Source: Acanthaster planci (taxonomy: Eukaryota > Echinodermata > Asteroidea > Valvatida > Acanthasteridae). Taken from it: a stretch of DNA of 38,146 bases. Each line of letters starts with the position of its first letter. The first letter of the stretch is position 1. The stretch is from assembly GCF_001949145.1 (NCBI RefSeq), contig NW_019091407.1, positions 519,432 through 557,577 on the forward strand, read 5' to 3'. The notes beneath the pieces are model-generated. The model searched no databases and was not told where the DNA came from. It saw only the letters and a program-made list of their open reading frames with translations. A program made the position numbers and the translations under genes. Positions 35,530 to 38,146 of the stretch are shown piece after piece.

Positions 35530-35715
35530 CAAAGAGTGTTTTGAAGGTATTGGGAAACTAAAAGGGTATCACTTGAGTTTACTTATAGACGGGAATGTGC
35601 AACCAGTTGCACAGAGAATGTATAGAAAGCTGTATAGTATGAGACGAAAGGTTAGTGATAAGTTAGATGAGCTAGAGTCGCCAGACATTATCGAGAAAGT
35701 GCAAAAACTAATGCA
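35530..35715 (+). pseudogene. Gypsy reverse transcriptase, N-terminal piece
   Basis: It begins with a segment holding FEGIGKLKG and continues in frame with VQPVAQR and VSDKLDELESPDIIEKV, the lead-in to the fingers of Gypsy reverse transcriptases. Similarity stops abruptly near 35705-35715 and resumes about 2 kb downstream. Confidence 0.65.
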
Positions 35716-37735
35716 GTTTTCTGGTCAGACTTTGTCAAGTCTAGGGTTTACTTAGGTTTCCACACGACGCACTCTCTCACAAACCTCGAGTGTTCCTATA
35801 CTCGTTCAACATTGTCCCGACCTTATATTTAAATTGTTGTAGTTTCTGTGTAGAGTCGCCCCATTGGTTGTTCATGGTCATAATCATAAACTAATCGTAT
35901 CCTCATCAATATTAGTCTGCAACAACGGGTTTTAATCCATTAGTTCATACATGGAGGAAGGACACAGTTGGAGTTTGAACTGCCCGGGCTCTAACATCTG
36001 GCCAAATACCGCTTTCTGGCATGCCCGGTATGTCCATAGCCAGAGCGCAGCGCACGCCTGCTACTTACCACCTGTTTTGCAACCATAAGCCCTCTTTGTA
36101 CCCTATTATCGTCGCCGCAATTTTTCGTTGGTAATCTGCATCCCTAAAACGTTGCGTACTGCAGTATAGGAAGTTGAATATTCATTCCATCGTTGCTGCT
36201 TGATACGTACCCGAAGTGTTCATGTGCAGTTGTTGCCCTTATCGAACGCTTTCTTCTGGACTTTTTTTTGGAATAAATAGCCAAGCTGTGTGTAAGATTT
36301 TGTGTTTTGTTTGAATAATTTTTATTATGGCATTTGTACAAAGGCGTATTTTATGAGATTTCACGATCACTCCCTGTGATGAAGTAGCGCATTTTGTTCC
36401 TAATGAACTGAGCTTTCCAGAAGTAGTGAAGATTTTGATGGCCAGTCTTAGCCAAATTCGTACCCAGTCTTTGAACACTGATGTAATGGACGGAGGAGAC
36501 TAGAATTACAAACTTTGCATGGATAATGAAACAGTGTGTCAAAATTTAAAAAGTTTATTTATGATGGCAAAAGTAGGTCTAGTATCAGGAATTTTTCTCT
36601 CTCTATTTCCTGGTCACATCGATAGTTTGTATTTAATTGCAAGCAAAAAATACAAGTATTGCCAGGATATTACTGGTCCCACTTGTCTGGCGAAGATGCA
36701 GGCAGCAATAAGGCATTTTTGAAATGTTTTCTGTTATTCGTCAGACGCGGCGGCGACCATCATTGGACGCTTTGAAGTGCGTGAGTTACAACTCCTGTGT
36801 CCTTCCTCCATGGTTCATACCAGACATGAACGTATTCTTGTACGCTTACCCAACGTACTTCGCCGTGGCGCACGTGACGTTCAGTGCCTCTCTCTAGCAG
36901 GAGTTTGTTCTGTCAGAACGTACGTTCGATCTTGTCATAAACCTTTTTGCAACTTGTATCATTTGTTTCTCGTTATGCACAGTTCTGGCCTGTTCACAAT
37001 GACATATTTGTCTCGTGGTACGTGTGGGCAAAGTGTGGGCTCCCAGTCAGGTCGAAAATTCGTCATTTGGACTGATTTTGTTTGTCGCATTGTCGTGAAA
37101 AATTTGTAAAAAGTTTGGCCATGTGACTTGTACACATACACGAAGCATAACGACTGTTTCATGTTGCTGTCAAAGACTATTACATGTCCTGGAAATGTTT
37201 CATTGTGTGGTCTTTACACAGCTGAACTCTGTATAGAGCAGGCTTCACAGTGTCCTTTTGCCATTTGCCTTTTATCTTTTACTCTATCCTTTAATTACCC
37301 TTTTGCCTTTTGTCTTATCTTTAACTCTATCCTTTAATTACCCTTTTGCCTTTTGTCTTATCTTTTAGTCTATCCTTTAATTATCCTTTTATCCCTTTGC
37401 CGACTAGCACTGTCATATCTTAGGAGTTAACTTTTATTCTTGCAGTTATTACAGCATATGCTTCTTTCTCCATTACTGGTCAATCAATCCATATCATTGT
37501 CAACTCCGTTTATTAGTGTCCACAATTGTGTAAATTTTCTCAATCTTAATTGGGCAGTCCTAATTCTCATCTTGATTTCAATTAGAAATTAAACAACTCT
37601 AATATACAGTGAGAATAATTCCTTGTGCCAATTTTTGACCTTAATTTGGAGTATCTTAATCAGCGGAGATATCAATCCCTAACTTAAAACTTGACGTACC
37701 CCACCACCGTGGGGTATCAACACCCAAAGTATGAA
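35716..37735. other. 2 kb block splitting the reverse transcriptase
   Basis: This sequence separates two halves of the same reverse-transcriptase domain, so it is most simply a later insertion. It contains a 43-base tandem repeat at 37256..37398. Open frames inside (for example 36519..36722 and a short plus frame ending near 36501) carry no motif I know. No terminal repeats or target duplication could be confirmed by eye. Confidence 0.45.
37256..37398. repeat. Minisatellite, 43-base unit, about 3 copies
   Basis: The word ctctatcctttaattaccc recurs with a 43-base spacing (from about 37282, 37325 and, with a base change, 37368), with ttttgccttttgtcttatct between. Copies are nearly identical, so the expansion is recent. 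Confidence 0.8.
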
Positions 37736-38103
37736 CGTGACACTAACATCATGGGTCAGTCCGGTCATTGTTGTACCAAAGCCCAGCGGAGATATTCGGT
37801 TGTGTGGTAGACATGAGACAAGCCAACAAGGCAATCATTACGGAGCGTCATCCTATCCCCACAGTTGATGAGATTTTGTATAACAAGAATGGGGCAGAAG
37901 TGTTCAGTAAATTAGATTTGATATACGGTTATCATCAAGTTGAATTGGATGATGAGTCACGTGGTATCGTAACATTCATGACTCATAAGGGACTGTAAAG
38001 GTGCAAACGTTTAATGTTTGGGATCAGTGCAGCATCTGAAAAGTATCAACAGGTGATTGCACAAGTTCTCCATGACTGTGATGGTGTCCAGAATATTTCA
38101 GAT
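37736..38103 (+). pseudogene. Gypsy reverse transcriptase, core piece
   Basis: Palm-domain blocks are clear: a SPVIVVPKPSG segment, VDMRQANKAI, HPIPTVDEIL, then FSKLDLIYGYHQVEL with the first catalytic Asp, FGISAASEKYQQ, and a final VQNISD. Breaks are a frame change around 37780-37812 and an in-frame TAA at 37996..37998. Homology ends at 38103, after the first Asp of the second catalytic motif; the remaining 43 bases do not continue the domain. Confidence 0.75.
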
Positions 38104-38146
38104 GTTCCGCCTGTTCCGGACCAATATGTCCGCATGGCCAATTATA

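Larger units (their letters stand above)
32330..38103 (+). mobile_element. Degenerate Gypsy-type LTR retrotransposon, broken by two unrelated blocks
   Basis: Gag, zinc-knuckle, protease and reverse-transcriptase remnants occur in the Ty3/Gypsy order on the plus strand. Stops and frameshifts occur in every part. Two blocks of unrelated sequence (about 33770..35190 and 35716..37735) separate the parts and may be later insertions. Sequence near 32330-32360 (tttaggacgaagat) resembles the junction after the 5' LTR in many animal Gypsy elements, with an AATAAA at 32292..32297 in the presumed LTR, but the second LTR is not in the window so the boundary is inferred. No integrase or RNase H was found before the window end. 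Confidence 0.7.

Noticed and set aside
36239-36722. Open frames within the block that splits the reverse transcriptase
   Set aside because: They overlap on both strands with no known motifs, and I could not support any as a gene.

Overview
This is animal nuclear DNA. Coding sequence is split into short exons with GT-AG junctions, introns run from under 200 bp to about 2.2 kb, polyadenylation signals are AATAAA, and the spaces are packed with inverted-repeat elements and decayed retroelements. The mix (a CYP46-type P450 pair, a Gypsy element, a tyrosine-recombinase retroelement, frequent taggccta and acatgtac words) suggests a marine invertebrate, most likely an invertebrate deuterostome such as an echinoderm, hemichordate or amphioxus. 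The species cannot be fixed from this window. One ambiguous base (n) at 16522 shows it is assembled draft sequence.

The core is two complete cytochrome P450 genes of the CYP46A1 (cholesterol 24-hydroxylase) type, arranged tail to tail. Gene 1 (984..9853, + strand) has 13 exons and codes for about 501 residues. Gene 2 (25744..13393, - strand) also has 13 exons and codes for about 498 residues. All twelve intron positions and phases agree between them, so they are an inverted duplication of one gene. Both keep every P450 hallmark: N-terminal membrane anchor, AGQETT in the I helix, ExxR in the K helix, NP(D/E)RF, and the FxxGxRxCxG haem loop. They differ most in exon 6 (38 versus 34 codons, the expected F-G region), at the end of exon 9 and in the proline-rich hinge, which fits a change in substrate handling.

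Between the genes (about 10.4-13.1 kb) lie a small hAT-like inverted-repeat element and the 3' end of a tyrosine-recombinase element. The latter is a frameshifted recombinase C-terminus followed by two roughly 0.5 kb direct repeats separated by about 0.4 kb, the B1-A2-B2 layout of Ngaro-type DIRS retroelements. Gene 2 introns carry four sizeable inverted-repeat elements: an almost symmetrical nested palindrome with 409-base arms (24132..24983), a foldback with arms of about 0.3 kb (18723..19565), a neighbour with 44-base termini (19573..20401), and a smaller one (21140..21574). Gene 1 has one clean 162 bp MITE with a TTA duplication in intron 8.

The right third (25.7-38.1 kb) has no intact gene that I can see. 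It holds a decayed C2H2 zinc-finger open frame (about 27640..28195, - strand), short tandem repeats, and a badly broken Gypsy-type LTR retrotransposon (about 32.3 kb to the window end). Its gag, zinc-knuckle, protease and reverse-transcriptase parts are damaged by stops and frameshifts and separated by two unrelated blocks of about 1.4 and 2.0 kb. Homology to the reverse transcriptase stops inside the catalytic motif just before the window edge.
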